64,000 nt of DNA from Umbellularia californica (lineage: Eukaryota > Streptophyta > Magnoliopsida > Laurales > Lauraceae). The notes beneath the pieces were generated by a model. The model was given only the letters and a program-made list of their open reading frames with translations, searched no databases and was not told the DNA's origin. This document shows positions 24,301 through 34,699 of this stretch, piece after piece. The stretch is taken from the NCBI GenBank assembly GCA_028538565.1, contig JAPQWN010000006.1, positions 66,700,984-66,764,983 of the forward strand. Reading direction: 5' to 3'. Made by a program: the position numbers and the translations under genes. Every line of letters starts with the position of its first letter. The first letter of the stretch is position 1.

Positions 24301-27300
24301 AAACTGAGAGTAGTAATCCTGTATCGACAAGGTCCCTTGAACAAACTGTGAGATTTCATGTTCTAAATGAAACCTGCGAGCAGAATTTGCTTGCAAATAT
24401 ATCTTCTTTAAATAAAGCCACATTTCTTTGGCAGTCTTGTATGGGCGAAGGTTTAGGATAAACTGTGCATCGACGGACCCCAATATCCAGGACATGATCT
24501 GCCAATCTTTAACCTCCCAGTTAGATAGGAGCTTGTCATCAGTAGGTTTGGGATCTGAATCATCAATATGTCCCCAGAGTTCTTTACCTTTAAGGTAAAT
24601 TTGAAATTGAAAAGCCCAAGTGGTATAGTTTTTACCATTAAACTTGATCAACTTAATATCTCCTTTTTCCATAACTATTAAAGCAGAGATACAAAAAACG
24701 TCAATGGTCGACAGTGAAACGATTTCCACGGGTGCTCCAAGTGATGATCAGTGATCAGATCAGGGAGTGGGGATGGAAGGAGAAGCTATTTGCGCAACTC
24801 CAGGCCAAAGTCTCACTCAAAACAGATCAAAATCCAAGAATTTGGACGGCCGTGATGAAATCAGAGGCAAGAAATAGAAGTATCACAAATGTTGCTGGAA
24901 AACTGACCTCTGATGGGAGAAAAATTCCTGAAAAATGTCCATAAATACCACCAATGCTGGTCGACCAAGATGGAGGAATCCGCTGATGTTGGTGATGTTG
25001 ATCACAGGTGGGCCACGCCTTGATCAGAGAAGATCTGTGATGATCAGGATGATCAGTGATGATCTGAAGTGGGTCTGAGTGCTTCCAGACCTTGGAAGAG
25101 GACGAGGATGAGCTTACAGATCAGTGGATGAAGCAGAGATAGAAGACAGCACTGTTGTGCTAAAACAGAGCCTGACGATCTGGAATGTAGAACATCGATC
25201 TGAAAGTGGGTCCCACAAACTGATCTAAGCAAAGATCAGGTAGTAATATCTGGAAGGAGTTCAAAAATTCTTCCCCCAGGCCAAAATTTGATGAGGAGTG
25301 GATGAAGATCCACCAATCTGGACGGCTGTGATGAAATCTATTTGACCAAAATCGCCAGAGGAAGAAGTGGCAGGAAACTACCTCAAAAGGTGTTATAAAA
25401 ATCCAGAAAAATCTTCAAAAATCCTTTGAAGAATAGTCGATCATTATCATGTAGATTGCTGGCTACAAGTGGTTTGATCAGAGGTGGGCCACCTTGATCA
25501 GAGATATCCCATGCAGAGAGAAAAGAAGAACCGAAGCTTTAGAAGTCTCTCAGAATGAAGAAGGAAGAAGATCTCCTAGAACTCGAGCTCTGACACCATG
25601 ATATTCCATGACATTCAAAAGCATATGCCAGAAAGAAAGAGATAGCCAGGAAGAAAGAGAGAGATAGAGTTGTGTGAAATTCTCACATTCGATGATTCTC
25701 ATCTTGGATTTCTGTTCTTTAAATAGACTTTACAATGCCTAAGATTAGGCTACAAATCAAGGAATTAAAACCTAATTAGATCAATTAGATCTCTAAGAAT
25801 GGAAAGACAATTAATCTATCGAGCTGTATACAATCTATCTTGCTGTACACATTTTGACTAGATCTCCTATTTACACTTGGGCTGGGCCTAATATCATACA
25901 AGTGGGTTGGGCCAAATATCATACAAGTTTACACTTTAACAATCTTCAGATCTATCCTTGCTACTTCCATCCTTGTCCTCTTTAGCCACCCCTTTATCTT
26001 GAGGGGCCTTCAACCTGCAATTCAATTCCTACTAAGATTCCAAAATGTTCCTGAAATAGTCTTTTCAACTTTCAAAACCTTATGGCATTGGAATGAAGCC
26101 TTGAACTACATGTGCAGATGTGGATATGAATTAAAAATTGGAAATTTCTGATTTCTCTTTGATCACCCCAAAACACTAAGGAGGGCCTGTTTGTTTGCAC
26201 TATAATACATAGGAATTGAATACATAGATTTCATACCATGAGTGGTTAAAAATGAAGATCAAATGTGAATTTTTGTAAATGTGCATCAAATAACCTTTCC
26301 TCTTAGGGAAATAGAATCAAAAAAGATGAGAAAATGAATAACCATCCATCACCCTAGCTGTTCATTTCCTATATTCTTTTTATTTGATTTCCCTAAAAGG
26401 AAAGATTAGTAGATGCTCATCTATGAAAATTAACTTTTGATCTTAAGTTTTAACTACTAATGGTATGAATCCTATGTTTTTTAATGAAAAGAAACAAGCC
26501 CTAAGGGGCTTTACAAGTTCAATTAGAAATCAAAGAAGGATGCAGATCTTATTCTTGTTACTGTTAACCATGCAGATGTTGACATCATATTTATGGTTTT
26601 GACAGATTGATGCTCATAAACATTGAAAATATGTGGAAAAATGACCGCATTCCTGTATTGAAATGACAGTTATATTCAAACATCCCTGTTAGATAATGTT
26701 TTCTGCTGTTGAGTCAGTTTGATCTTGATCTTTAATGATGCGTGGAATCCTAGAGAACTCGATAGAGCTCTGGTACCTAGATAAAACTTGATGATGGAGA
26801 AAGAACTGTTCTATTTCTCCATCAATTCCAATGTGGTTGCATATGATTGCATAGATATGAATGTGGAAATAGTGCCCCGAACTAGCTGTGTTCATGATGA
26901 GATAATAATAGCAGACAAAGTAAAGATTCATACAAACCGCATAAATTTATTTATGAACTTCGTATAACTTATTTTTAATGGACATACACACATTAACATT
27001 AAAATGCAATACTGGTGCTTCTAAGAAATACTGACAATAGGACAGTTCAAGCAGTTCTCTTCTATAGAAAAGATCAGTCCATGTATACATCAAGGTCTTT
27101 GGAAAGATGTTCAAAATACGCTAGTGTATGCCTATGGTCGTGACTGATAACAGTGTCCAGGTCTGTTACATTTTGCACCCAATTGACAATTGGGGCCATA
27201 TTTGGACCTGAATATCTGAATACCAAGTTTATTATATTTTGTAATGTATAATTATGATGGTGATCAGGATAATTTGAAAGGAAAGAAACTCGAGATGTTT

Positions 27301-30300
27301 TAAAGGAATTGCAGTTAGTGAAAGTAGATTGGTGGAGAAATTGAATTTTTTGGTAGATTTTTGGATGTATATTCTCCCTTCAAATTGTGTATCACTGGAA
27401 AAAGGTGGCCTTTTCTTTGACAGGGCCTTAGTTTGTCATGTTTTGTTTTCTTCTGCTTTCAGGACTTTTCTCTCGTACTGTTTGCTCTTTTTTAATGAAA
27501 GTAACCATTCAAAAAAAAAGTATAATTATGATATAAATATAAATATATATATTTATAATGTATGTTACATATCATTATATATTACAGGAAATATACATTA
27601 ATATAGTAACAATATATTGGAGAACGTTCTCCTACAAGCGGGCTGCACGTGCAGTCCTCTCAACTTCATTGAAAGCTATGATGCCCAGATACAACAAGGA
27701 TATAGCAAGGACATTCCATGGATATCATAGGGACATGGATTTTATACAAAAAGTGAAGTATCGTTTCTAATACTACATTGTCTATTTTGCAGTATCTGGG
27801 CATGAATCATGGTAGATTGAAAGCTGTGGTTTTTGTAGCTTTGCTGTTATCATGTCATTCTTCAGTTCTTCTTTCAAAGACCACCTCCTTATTCCTTGAA
27901 TTGTAACTTGTAACCCTTAAAGATGACATATAGAGCCATTTCCAGTCTTCTGTGCACGTGCTATAACTATATGGAGCGTTCTAGTATTAGGAGAGATTTC
28001 CAAAGCTTGTCATATATTATAGTAATATAACCCCATGTTCTTAATATCCTTTTTTCTTGCAATAACCATGGTCGATGAGGTATAAAATTTTGGTTGCCAT
28101 TAAAGTTGTATTGAAAATTTAATATTTTGGATTCTTTCAGGGTGCTGCTCGTCTGGTTGGATCATCTATTTCTGCCAAGGACCTGATTAATGTGTCGGGG
28201 GTAATTTCAATGTTATTCTTTTTCTGCCATTTGTATTCTTTATTTTCTATAGGACTACTAGTTTTCAAATTTTCATACTGTTTCGACCGAGATGACCAAA
28301 AATTTTCGTTTCGGTCAAGTGGCCGAAATGAGATTTCGCAGAGAAATTTTGGTCGATTTCAGCCAAAATTTTGGATTTTGGTCAATTTTGGCCAAAATCC
28401 GAGATTTCAGTCGAAAAATCACATTTCGGCCGAAATGATATGTTACATTATTTTTTATTTTTTATTTATTTTAAAAATTTTATACATATATATTCTTTAT
28501 ATTTCTTATATTTTCCCAAAGTGTAATCCCAAAAAGTTTTACTATAATGGATTAAATCCATATTTATTGTTTTATTTTTTATTTTTTATTTGTCTACATA
28601 TATATTATTTTTTTATTTCCCCGAAATGTAAGTCCAAAAAGTTCTGCCGAAATTCCAAATTGGCCAAGACTTTTCATTTTGGAGAACAGACCAAAATGGG
28701 ATCCGAAACAATATTGACAACTATGGTATGGGGAATTTATGTTTATATATATCTATATAGGGGCTAGCTCTCCTAAGCTGCAGCTTAGCTTATCTTAAGC
28801 TGAAATAGGGCCGGTCTCACAAAATCAAAGTCGATTATGCCGTTTTTTGGATGATGATCGTCTCCAAAATCAAGATAAATCCAATCAGAACTGGATTTTT
28901 CAGTTCCATTATGCAAAAAACAGATATAATCAAATTTGATTTGTGGGACTAGTACTATTCCAGTTTAGGATAAGCTAAGCTGCAGCTTAGGAGAGCCCTG
29001 CTCGTATATATATGGGAGATATCTCTCACCTGATATGAGAGATAGGAGTGGGGGGCCTCACATTTAAGTTGTTGGCATTTGATATGGATGTGAAGGTGAG
29101 AGATGCTCTCATGGGAGCATCTCCCTATATATATATGCCCCCATGCAGTCCCTGCTTATATGGACATTGTTACTAATATATCAAACCATGTTCTGCATAG
29201 TGCTACCTGTCGCCTTTTGTGGCGGTATCTTGGAAGTGAACCACATAAATCTGCATGTTTTGTGTACAAGTTCTCTCTCTCTTCTTCTTCTGACGCAATT
29301 CTCATAATATTTTTTTTATTTTAGTGGGGGCCAAGTAGGTATCAACACTCTCATCTCATTCTGTCTCAAATTTTCAGGTAATTCCAGCAGCAGTGGTTCA
29401 GGATCTATTTAATGCATGTAAAAGTGGCCAATTTGAATTAGCAAACAAGGAAGTCAATAATATAATTGCAGAGGGATATCCAGTTTCACAGATGCTTTCT
29501 CAGGTCTTCTTGCAACCTTTATTTTTCCTCTCCATTCTCATCAAGTCACCATTGTCCTTGGATGTTGCCACTGATGTGATGTTTTTCCCAGTTATTTGAT
29601 GTGATCGTTGTAGCAGAAGAGGTATCTGATGAACAGAAGGCAAGAATCTGTAAGAGATTGGCTGAAGCAGATAAGGTCCTTTTTCTATCATCATGTCACC
29701 TTTTATAAACTGGTTGCATGTTCCTGGGAAGTGACTGCATGACTCTTCCATTAGCAACTGATGGCCTTTCTGCAGCATGACTTTATACTTGTGGGCTAGC
29801 ATTCACACATGCACGCCCTTGTCCCTAACCAGCTGAGCTTCTAACAGGGACAACTTTATACCTTATTTACTCTCTCTCCATAAAGGATTTGGTGTTTGTC
29901 GGATCTGTTGTGAATCTATCTTCGATCCAGATTGTTCATCTTCTGGGCTATGCCTGTTGGTAGGCTGTTCCTCAAATGTCATGCTGTTCAGATGATCCTA
30001 TGCCTGGACTGTTGGTTGAATTTTTGAGGATTTTAAATGGAGAGTTGGAAAGTAGCCAATGGTTTGTACTCAGCAGATAAAAATCCTCTGGTCGGCGGTT
30101 AAGATCGTCCAGACCAATGTTGCTGTCAGAAACTATTTTTTTTCTGATGGCCCATAATATGAACATTCAGGATCTAGTACATTTGTGTGTCATGTTATGG
30201 AGCCATAGCTTGTGGGATTTAGAAAAAATTTCTAACAATGGATACTTCCCCCGTAAATTTTAAAATTTTGTGACAGGAAGCAAGACTATATTCTTATTAT

Positions 30301-30472
30301 TCAACTTGTTTTTAAAGATGTTCCTTTTGGTGTAAACATGTGAGTGTTGGGTGATTTTTCTTACTTGAGTGAGTTCTACGATTTTCAGTGTTTGGTTGAT
30401 GGAGCAGATGAATATTTGCAACTTCTGGATGTCGCTAGCCATACAATGCAAGCTCTTTGTAACAGGACATAG
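16119..30472 (+). CDS. RFC4: Replication factor C subunit (RFC4-type clamp loader), twelve exons
   Basis: AAA+ subunit of the clamp loader that opens and loads PCNA at primer-template junctions in the nucleus. Exons: 16119-16162, 16295-16373, 16476-16555, 17565 to about 17674, 17804-17871, 17991-18064, 18193-18313, 18790-18852, 28141-28200, 29378-29503, 29592-29675, 30389-30472. The end of exon 4 is the only uncertain junction (several GT choices after VAVGSS). The model gives about 330 residues, normal for the family. Motifs in order: start MAPLLQSSQPWVEKYRPK, Walker A FYGPPGTGKTTTALAIAH, LNASDDRGINVVR, Walker B IIILDEADSMT, RRTMETYSKVTRFFFICNYI, arginine-finger SRC in LASRCAKFRFKPL, SQGDLRRAITYLQ, and the collar domain ending DGADEYLQLLDVA. 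Intron 8 is 9.3 kb and holds a Copia element in antisense, a Cassandra-type LTR and MITEs; all flanking splice sites remain intact. Confidence 0.92.
16868..17127. repeat. Tandem duplication of about 125 bp in RFC4 intron 3
   Basis: Two diverged consecutive units share gaaggaatattaaag (and aaaggaatattaaag), gtgatgggtgaag / gaggggggtgaag, and aggtttgatttgcttg / agggtttgatttttga. Non-coding. Confidence 0.6.
18324..18361. repeat. (TA)n microsatellite, RFC4 intron 7
   Basis: Pure TA run with one G, starting about 10 bases after the exon 7 donor. Confidence 0.9.
18636..18715 (+). repeat. Possible tRNA-derived SINE head in RFC4 intron 7
   Basis: A box-like ctcctagttggatc and, about 45 bases later, a B box-like gggttcaaaaccc resemble a tRNA-type internal promoter. 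No tail or target duplication was identified, so this is weak. Confidence 0.3.
18865..18934. repeat. Perfect 35-bp tandem duplication in RFC4 intron 8
   Basis: Unit ttatatccggatatattt plus tatttatttttgaagttt-type remainder occurs twice head to tail, followed 16 bases later by a poly(T) run of 23. Confidence 0.85.
19095..19245 (+). repeat. SINE-like fragment, RFC4 intron 8
   Basis: Contains attcaaatcccgc (B box-like) followed by cgagacttacccggtgcacg and gtgcgcccagaggaatag. The ttacccgg word also follows the tRNA-like head of the 48.4-kb SINE on the opposite strand, hinting at the same type of element. Confidence 0.35.
19779..20067 (+). mobile_element. Cassandra-type TRIM solo LTR with 5S rRNA-derived segment
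   Basis: From 19941 to 20021 the sequence follows the 3' two thirds of plant 5S rRNA: A box region agctaagtgtgctcagacgg and a well kept C box aggatgggtggcctcctggg followed by aagtcctcg. It is followed by gggccaaagtggacaattt, which in Cassandra LTRs comes after the 5S part. The LTR limits proposed (TGTGAGATCC at the left, GGGGCTGTCA at the right) give 289 bp, within the Cassandra range. Only one LTR is present and the 5-bp flanks (aaatc, gaaat) do not match exactly. It is not a functional 5S gene, as its 5' third is missing. Confidence 0.75.
20117..20204 (+). repeat. 88-bp inverted LTR fragment attached to the 3' LTR
   Basis: Exact reverse complement of 20460-20547 (88 of 88 bases by eye), which is the first 88 bases of the LTR in element orientation. 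It begins TGTTAAAGTG, the U3 terminus, and abuts the 3' LTR at 20204/20205. Preceded by the ATCTT target duplication. Confidence 0.95.
20205..20547 (-). repeat. 3' LTR of the RFC4-intron Copia element
   Basis: 343 bp, TG...CA ends (TGTTAAAG to ATATCA in element orientation). Identical by eye to the 5' LTR. The polypurine tract (seven C on the + strand, 20548-20554) lies directly beside it. Confidence 0.93.
20542..24672 (-). pseudogene. Copia gag-pol, frameshifted in three places
   Basis: Probable start at 24672 (MEKGDIKLIKFNGKNY). Gag runs to a CCHC zinc knuckle (CFCCHKLGHVSTQC) and the protease motif WYIDSGASNHMT. The frame changes near 23.63 kb. Integrase follows with the HHCC part (WHNRLGH, CDSCKMGKG) and the acidic region (HSDVWG, SDSGGEY, PQQNGVSERKNRH). 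A second frame change falls in a poly(A) run at 22434-22442. Reverse transcriptase has YVDDIIITG; RNase H starts at SDADWAG, with a third frame change near 20.93 kb, then ESEYRAM, ADNTSAIRI and HIEVDCHFIRD. No domain is lost, but no single protein can be made without frameshifting. Confidence 0.88.
24673..25598 (-). other. Untranslated leader and primer binding site of Copia element 1
   Basis: The 12 bases next to the 5' LTR (25587-25598) read TGGTGTCAGAGC on the - strand, one mismatch from the initiator-Met tRNA 3' end complement. The remaining ~900 bp has no gene and is rich in gatgatcag-type words and partial internal repeats (ggacggcYgtgatgaaatc occurs twice). Confidence 0.75.
25599..25941 (-). 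repeat. 5' LTR of the RFC4-intron Copia element
   Basis: 343 bp, identical by eye to the partner LTR. Ends at ctttaaca, followed by target duplication ATCTT. Confidence 0.93.
26183..26501. mobile_element. Foldback MITE in RFC4 intron 8
   Basis: Termini gggcctgtttgttt and, inverted, gggcttgtttcttt match at 12 of 14. The two halves pair almost along their whole length (cataccatgagtggtt / aactactaatggtatg; gatcaaatgtgaattttt / gttaacttttgatc; tccctaa / ttaggga). Tourist/Harbinger-like by terminus; no clean target duplication. Confidence 0.65.
26502..28140. other. Remaining part of RFC4 intron 8
   Basis: AT-rich with a TA/AAT-rich tract near 27.52-27.60 kb. Short open frames (for example 27558-27770) have no recognisable domain. 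The acceptor ttctttcag|g ends it. Confidence 0.5.
28259..28723. mobile_element. Degenerate TIR element (RFC4 intron 9)
   Basis: Left end tagttttcaaattttcat and inverted right end tagttgtcaatattgttt are imperfect inverted repeats. The interior is full of ttttggYcgaaat words in both orientations and self-pairs. The 191-residue open frame through it is low-complexity and was not taken as a gene. Confidence 0.4.
28761..28998. mobile_element. MITE A in a TA-rich tract (RFC4 intron 9)
   Basis: Terminal inverted repeats of about 35-40 bases: both contain ctcctaagctgcagcttagc followed by ttatc. The left arm starts gggctagctctcc, the right arm (inverted) gggctctcc. Flanked by TATATA on both sides. 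Confidence 0.75.
29014..29125. mobile_element. MITE B, adjacent small hairpin element (RFC4 intron 9)
   Basis: Starts gggagatatctctcacct and ends, inverted, gggagat...atctctcacct with a 14-base addition in the right arm. TATATATA lies on both sides. Separated from MITE A by about 15 bp of TA-rich DNA. Confidence 0.6.
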
Positions 30473-31644
30473 CAGTTTTGCTAGAGCATCCTATTGGAGA
30501 GACATGATTACTTCAAAATCAAACTGTTTGGTATGTTGTGTCTGGCTCTTTAAGTTATTAATCATGATTGAACAACTTAAAAGAGTTATTATGAAGGAAA
30601 GAATATAACATGGCGTCAATGCCTTTATCTTGGTATGATGGATGTTCGCCACTTCCCCTTCTAGATGCTTGTCTCATCGATTCATGAGGTGCCATTTTGC
30701 GATGTTCATGACCATAAGTATCCTTTTGTTCCCTTGTTCTTCCAACGGTTTGAATGTGATGCATGGCACTTGTCCAGGATGATCAAGGCCGGTTATCTTT
30801 TGAGTTGCTATGTTAATGGCTTGTTTTGTTTAATAGGTGATGGTTAACAGCTTCAGCCCTGCACATTGCAGGTTTCTGAGTTGTGTCTAGAAATGGCAAA
30901 TTTGAAGATAAAGCTACATTCAAGTGAAGGACTTAGGAGCTAGGAAGATCTTATGACATTTTTGGACTGAATGTACATGGACATGTCAGTCTGTGATAGG
31001 CACTGATCCAGCATGTAGGCCTGAAAGTCGGATTGAGGCCCAGCGTGTTCGCAGAGTGCTCTTGTTTTAATATCACGTTGGGCTGTGCATCACTTAGATG
31101 GGCTCAGGTTAATCATATTTAGCAATTGAGCCTGAAAGGCCTGTGTTTATCCTGCAGGCTTAAAGATCATAGTTGTATCTAGCCCAGTAGTGCAGTTGGG
31201 CTGCCCGGCATGGCCCAGCCCCAGCCCAAGAGCACCTTTACTGCAGTCTGCAGGGCTTTTTTGAGAATATCTCATGGACACAACTGCCCCTGTAAGATAA
31301 TATTTTATTATATGATATGGAAATCATAGCGGGGCTGCAAATGTAGGTCATCCAATGATTGCCAATTATTGTGAACAAAATTTGAACTCTACCTGATTGA
31401 TAGAAATATCATGGTGCAACCTGGGGGCCTGATTTTGAATCATATAGCGTCCACCTAAGAATGCAAATAAGGCTGATAGAAAGAAGTGGGCTACAATGAT
31501 GAGAATCATGACGAGTCTCATCTTTTTTCAATGATTTAATTACAGGAGGCCCCCTTAATAATGAAAACCATTTTGAGAATCACCTAAATGATTTTTGAAA
31601 GTCAATTTCAATTCACCTAATGGAGAAAAATAAAGAGAGACTCT
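30473..31644. other. RFC4 3' flank
   Basis: Includes the probable RFC4 3' UTR, then non-coding DNA with a GC-rich patch near 31190-31260 of the 'ggcccagcccc' repeat type seen elsewhere in the window. No gene recognised. Confidence 0.4.
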
Positions 31645-31910
31645 TTATGATGAATATAAGTTGGAACCCACCAGTGGTGGTGATGTTTAACCTGACCCAC
31701 TGCCACCATCTATGTTTAGTCCATCAAGCATCAAGTCTGGTTTCTGATGGCACTGAGTAGGGTTAACCTGAATCTGCACCCCCCCAACCCCCCTCCCTTA
31801 TGATGAATATAAGTTGGAACCCACCAATGGTGGTGATGTTTAACCTGATCCAGTGCCACCATCTATGTTCGGTCCATCAAGCATCAAGTCTGGTTAATGA
31901 TGGCACTGAC
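31645..31910. repeat. 113-bp direct duplication
   Basis: The segment starting ttatgatgaatataagttgg at 31645-31757 recurs at 31798-31910 with few changes (ccagtggtgg / ccaatggtgg). A C-rich spacer of about 40 bp separates the copies. Confidence 0.85.
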
Positions 31911-32149
31911 AGTGAAACAAAGCTTAAGCTTGCAACCGTATGGGGTGTTTGGTGTGGCCATATAAAGGACTTTTCATGCTTTTGATTGTTAAAGAAGGCC
32001 AAAAGTTTATAAAAGCTAGTTTGATTAATTCTAAAATGCATTTTTTTAAAAAGCAAATGTGAAAATCTGAATTTTTTTTGGAAAAGTTGAAATCAATTGG
32101 CTTTTTATTTATGGTAAATACTCTCACACACGCCAAATCTCTACCATCA

Positions 32150-32242
32150 ATGCTTCAGATAGGGATTGAAGTGAATGCGGTAAGAGGAGAGATTCCAAAA
32201 ATAGGGATTGAAGTGAATGCGGGAAGAGGAGAGATACTAAAA
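32150..32242. repeat. 45-bp tandem duplication
   Basis: atagggattgaagtgaatgc followed by ggtaagaggagagat occurs twice head to tail with small changes. Non-coding. Confidence 0.75.
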
Positions 32243-32842
32243 TGGTGGCATCATACTCTCTTCTCCTTCCCTTTTACCTCTCCCCTATGCCATCCAACCT
32301 TTGTCTCTCTTCAACTTCAACCATCATCACCATCCAGCCTCTATTACTTACCATCATCCTCTAGCCTCCGCCACCAGGTGGCCATCATCCAAAAGGAAAA
32401 AAAAAAAAATCTTTTTTATTGAATCTGATTTGGGCGACAATATCGTTGTTTAAGTGTGAAGAATAAAGAACGAGTGAGAATATCCCATCTCGTATGTGTA
32501 GGTGAGCGGGGATATCGCGGCTCGAAGATGATAAACCAAAAAGGGCTTCAGGGACAGCTATGGTCAATTCATATCTTTTAGGTTATTTTTTGTGTACAGG
32601 AAATTTAGTAATCACATCAAACAGAACAACTTGCAACCTAAACACTTTCATTTCTCAAATGTTCAACTTTTGTATTCGGGAGGTGTCTTGGAAGCCAAAA
32701 CTCTAACCCTCCTGACCCAGACCCAGGTCTCTAGCCCATATCCAGCGGCAAGGATATGCGCCACTCGCTCGGTCACGAGAAGGCTTTATTACGTGCCATT
32801 GAGCCAGTTATGAACCAGATTCTCTCCTGCCAAAGCTGCAAC

Positions 32843-33240
32843 CATGGTTTAAAATCTCAGTTTGGGTAATTGTATCGGCTGGGCCGAAAAACCAATATAA
32901 TATCGGTATCGATCGCGATTATCAATCCGTTGCGGTGTGATTTTTTTTAATCCAAAAAAATCGCGAAAATATCCAAAAAATCCAGAATATTAGAAAATGC
33001 TGAAAAATAATATCTTTTTCCATTAGTAACAATAATAAATCAAAATATTGGCCACCTTAAGTTATGAGTCTTGTTTGTGTCGCAACTCGCTTTCTTCTCC
33101 AATATTTCATAATAGATCTATCATCTATACGTTATTAATAAGCTATTAGTATTTAGTATTTACTTTAGTATCATAAAGATTCCAAAATTTTATTTTTTTT
33201 AAAGTAAAAAATTAAAAAAAAATATTTTTCTACACCCAAA

Positions 33241-33284
<44 letters not shown>

Positions 33285-33777
33285 TAGATCTAGCATGAAA
33301 GTGTGTAGATCTAACTTCTAAGTGAAGAACACAACACATGTGACAAGCCCAATGATCTTTACATTCATTTCTATGCTTTATCTAAAAATAAAAATAAAAA
33401 ACACATATTAGTAAAATTAAGGGAGTTAAGTTGATTTTCTCTGACCAAATAAAATGTTTTCTTCAAGAAATAGTGATGGAGATGAGCTATGGAGTATTGA
33501 ATATGGATGGCTGCTGCTACTTTAAGGAGAGGAGAGGAGAGGAGAGGAGAGGAGAAGAAGATGGGGAAAAAGTAAGAAAACTAGGGTTTTTTTCAACTAT
33601 ACAACATCTCAGCCGATATTTTTAAGATATCGGTAATACTGATATTATGTTCATCTCGTCCCAGACAGACCGAGATTTTGGGGATATTTTGCCAATTGAT
33701 ACCGATACCAATTTATCGGCCAAATATCGGTCCAGTAGGGTGATATGAACCGGTATCTGCCTATTTTTTAAACCATG
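32843..33777. mobile_element. Non-autonomous hAT-like element
   Basis: Termini CATGGTTTAAAA are perfect inverted repeats (12 of 12). The 8-bp flanks GCTGCAAC (32835-32842) and GCCGCAAC (33778-33785) match at 7 of 8, the target-duplication length of hAT elements. The interior (935 bp) holds a (TA)n run at 33244-33281, a GGAGA minisatellite near 33523-33555 and tatcggt words, but no transposase. A fragment of the same family lies near 57.34-57.48 kb. Confidence 0.75.
33244..33281. repeat. (TA)n microsatellite inside hAT-like element
   Basis: Uninterrupted TA repeat of about 19 units. Confidence 0.95.
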
Positions 33778-34322
33778 GCCGCAACCACTAAAATGCCAAA
33801 CAGCACATAATAAAAATTTTGATCTCTTTGAGTTTGAAATGATTTAGTCCGGCCCACCATAACATGTTTTATATCTGATGAAATGATTTAGGCCCACCAT
33901 AACATGTTTTTATGTCTGATCTGACTTCGTGAATATTCGTTAGGGCCATATTTGCAAACATCCATTCCATGCCGTTTAAAAAAATTTATAAATGAGCTCA
34001 ACCTTTTTTTCTTGACAAAAACAGAAGACACTAATCCCCTGGGTGTGCACATTAAAGCCACATAAACACATTGAACAAATCTGATGCAGTTCCGATCATA
34101 AGAGGCGAGTGCAAACCCACGCCACCCCCACCAACTCCCTCGTGGTCAGCATTACAATATTTTTTCTGAACCATTATTTATAATTTTTGGGTAGTCACCT
34201 TTCCTTACCGTTCCCTTACAAGATGGCTCCCTTCCATCACCCAAGGTCTACTTCCCTCGCTAGAGGGTTAGGTGTAAGCCCCTAAGCTGAGTAAAATATA
34301 AAAAAAAAATATTTAAAGAAGA

Positions 34323-34690
34323 AAAATGCTCCCGTGAGAGCTAGTTCTCACCGTCTTACGATGAGGGACACCATGATAGGGCCCACTGATCACGAGACTG
34401 GAAGGACGAAAATAGTCATCCTTGCTGGCCCCAACTATCAAGTTTGGATTCAATCCCATGCTTCTAACTTGATTTATTGCACACAAGTGTAATGATTTAT
34501 ATTAAAGAAAGTTTTTTTTGACCTTAGATCCTATGGTCTATTACTTTTGGATGGGTGCAAATCCATGGGCTTCAGCAACAAGTGGGATTTCTCATGTGTG
34601 TGGATGGTTCGTAATGGGGATAAATAGGCCCCATCATGGTGTCTCTCACCATAAGATGGTGAGAGCTAGCTCTATAAGGAGCATTTTCCT
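34323..34690. mobile_element. MITE with inverted repeats of about 60 bp
   Basis: The left arm aaaatgctcccgtgagagct... and the inverted right arm aaaatgctccttatagagct... share gagctagYtctcacc, gtctta / atctta and gacaccatgat(a/g)gggcc in the same order. The interior of about 250 bp has no gene. No target duplication identified. Confidence 0.75.
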
Positions 34691-34699
34691 AAAAGGGCC

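Larger units (their letters stand above)
20117..25941 (-). mobile_element. Ty1/Copia LTR retrotransposon, young, inside RFC4 intron 8
   Basis: Order on the - strand: 5' LTR, primer binding site, gag, protease, integrase, reverse transcriptase/RNase H, polypurine tract, 3' LTR, then 88 bp of inverted LTR. LTRs are 343 bp each and identical by eye. A 5-bp target duplication ATCTT (20112-20116 and 25942-25946) encloses the whole insert including the inverted 88 bp. The element is antisense to RFC4. Integrase before RT is the Copia order. Coding frames are broken by three frameshifts. Confidence 0.95.

Noticed and set aside
27558..27770. Possible exon with basic residues (RAARAVLSTSLKAMMPRY)
   Set aside because: Does not match RFC4 and has no splice context or recognised family; probably random frame or old repeat.
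28192..28767. 191-residue open frame in RFC4 intron 9
   Set aside because: Reads through a self-complementary TE rich in ttttggccgaaat words; low complexity, no family similarity.
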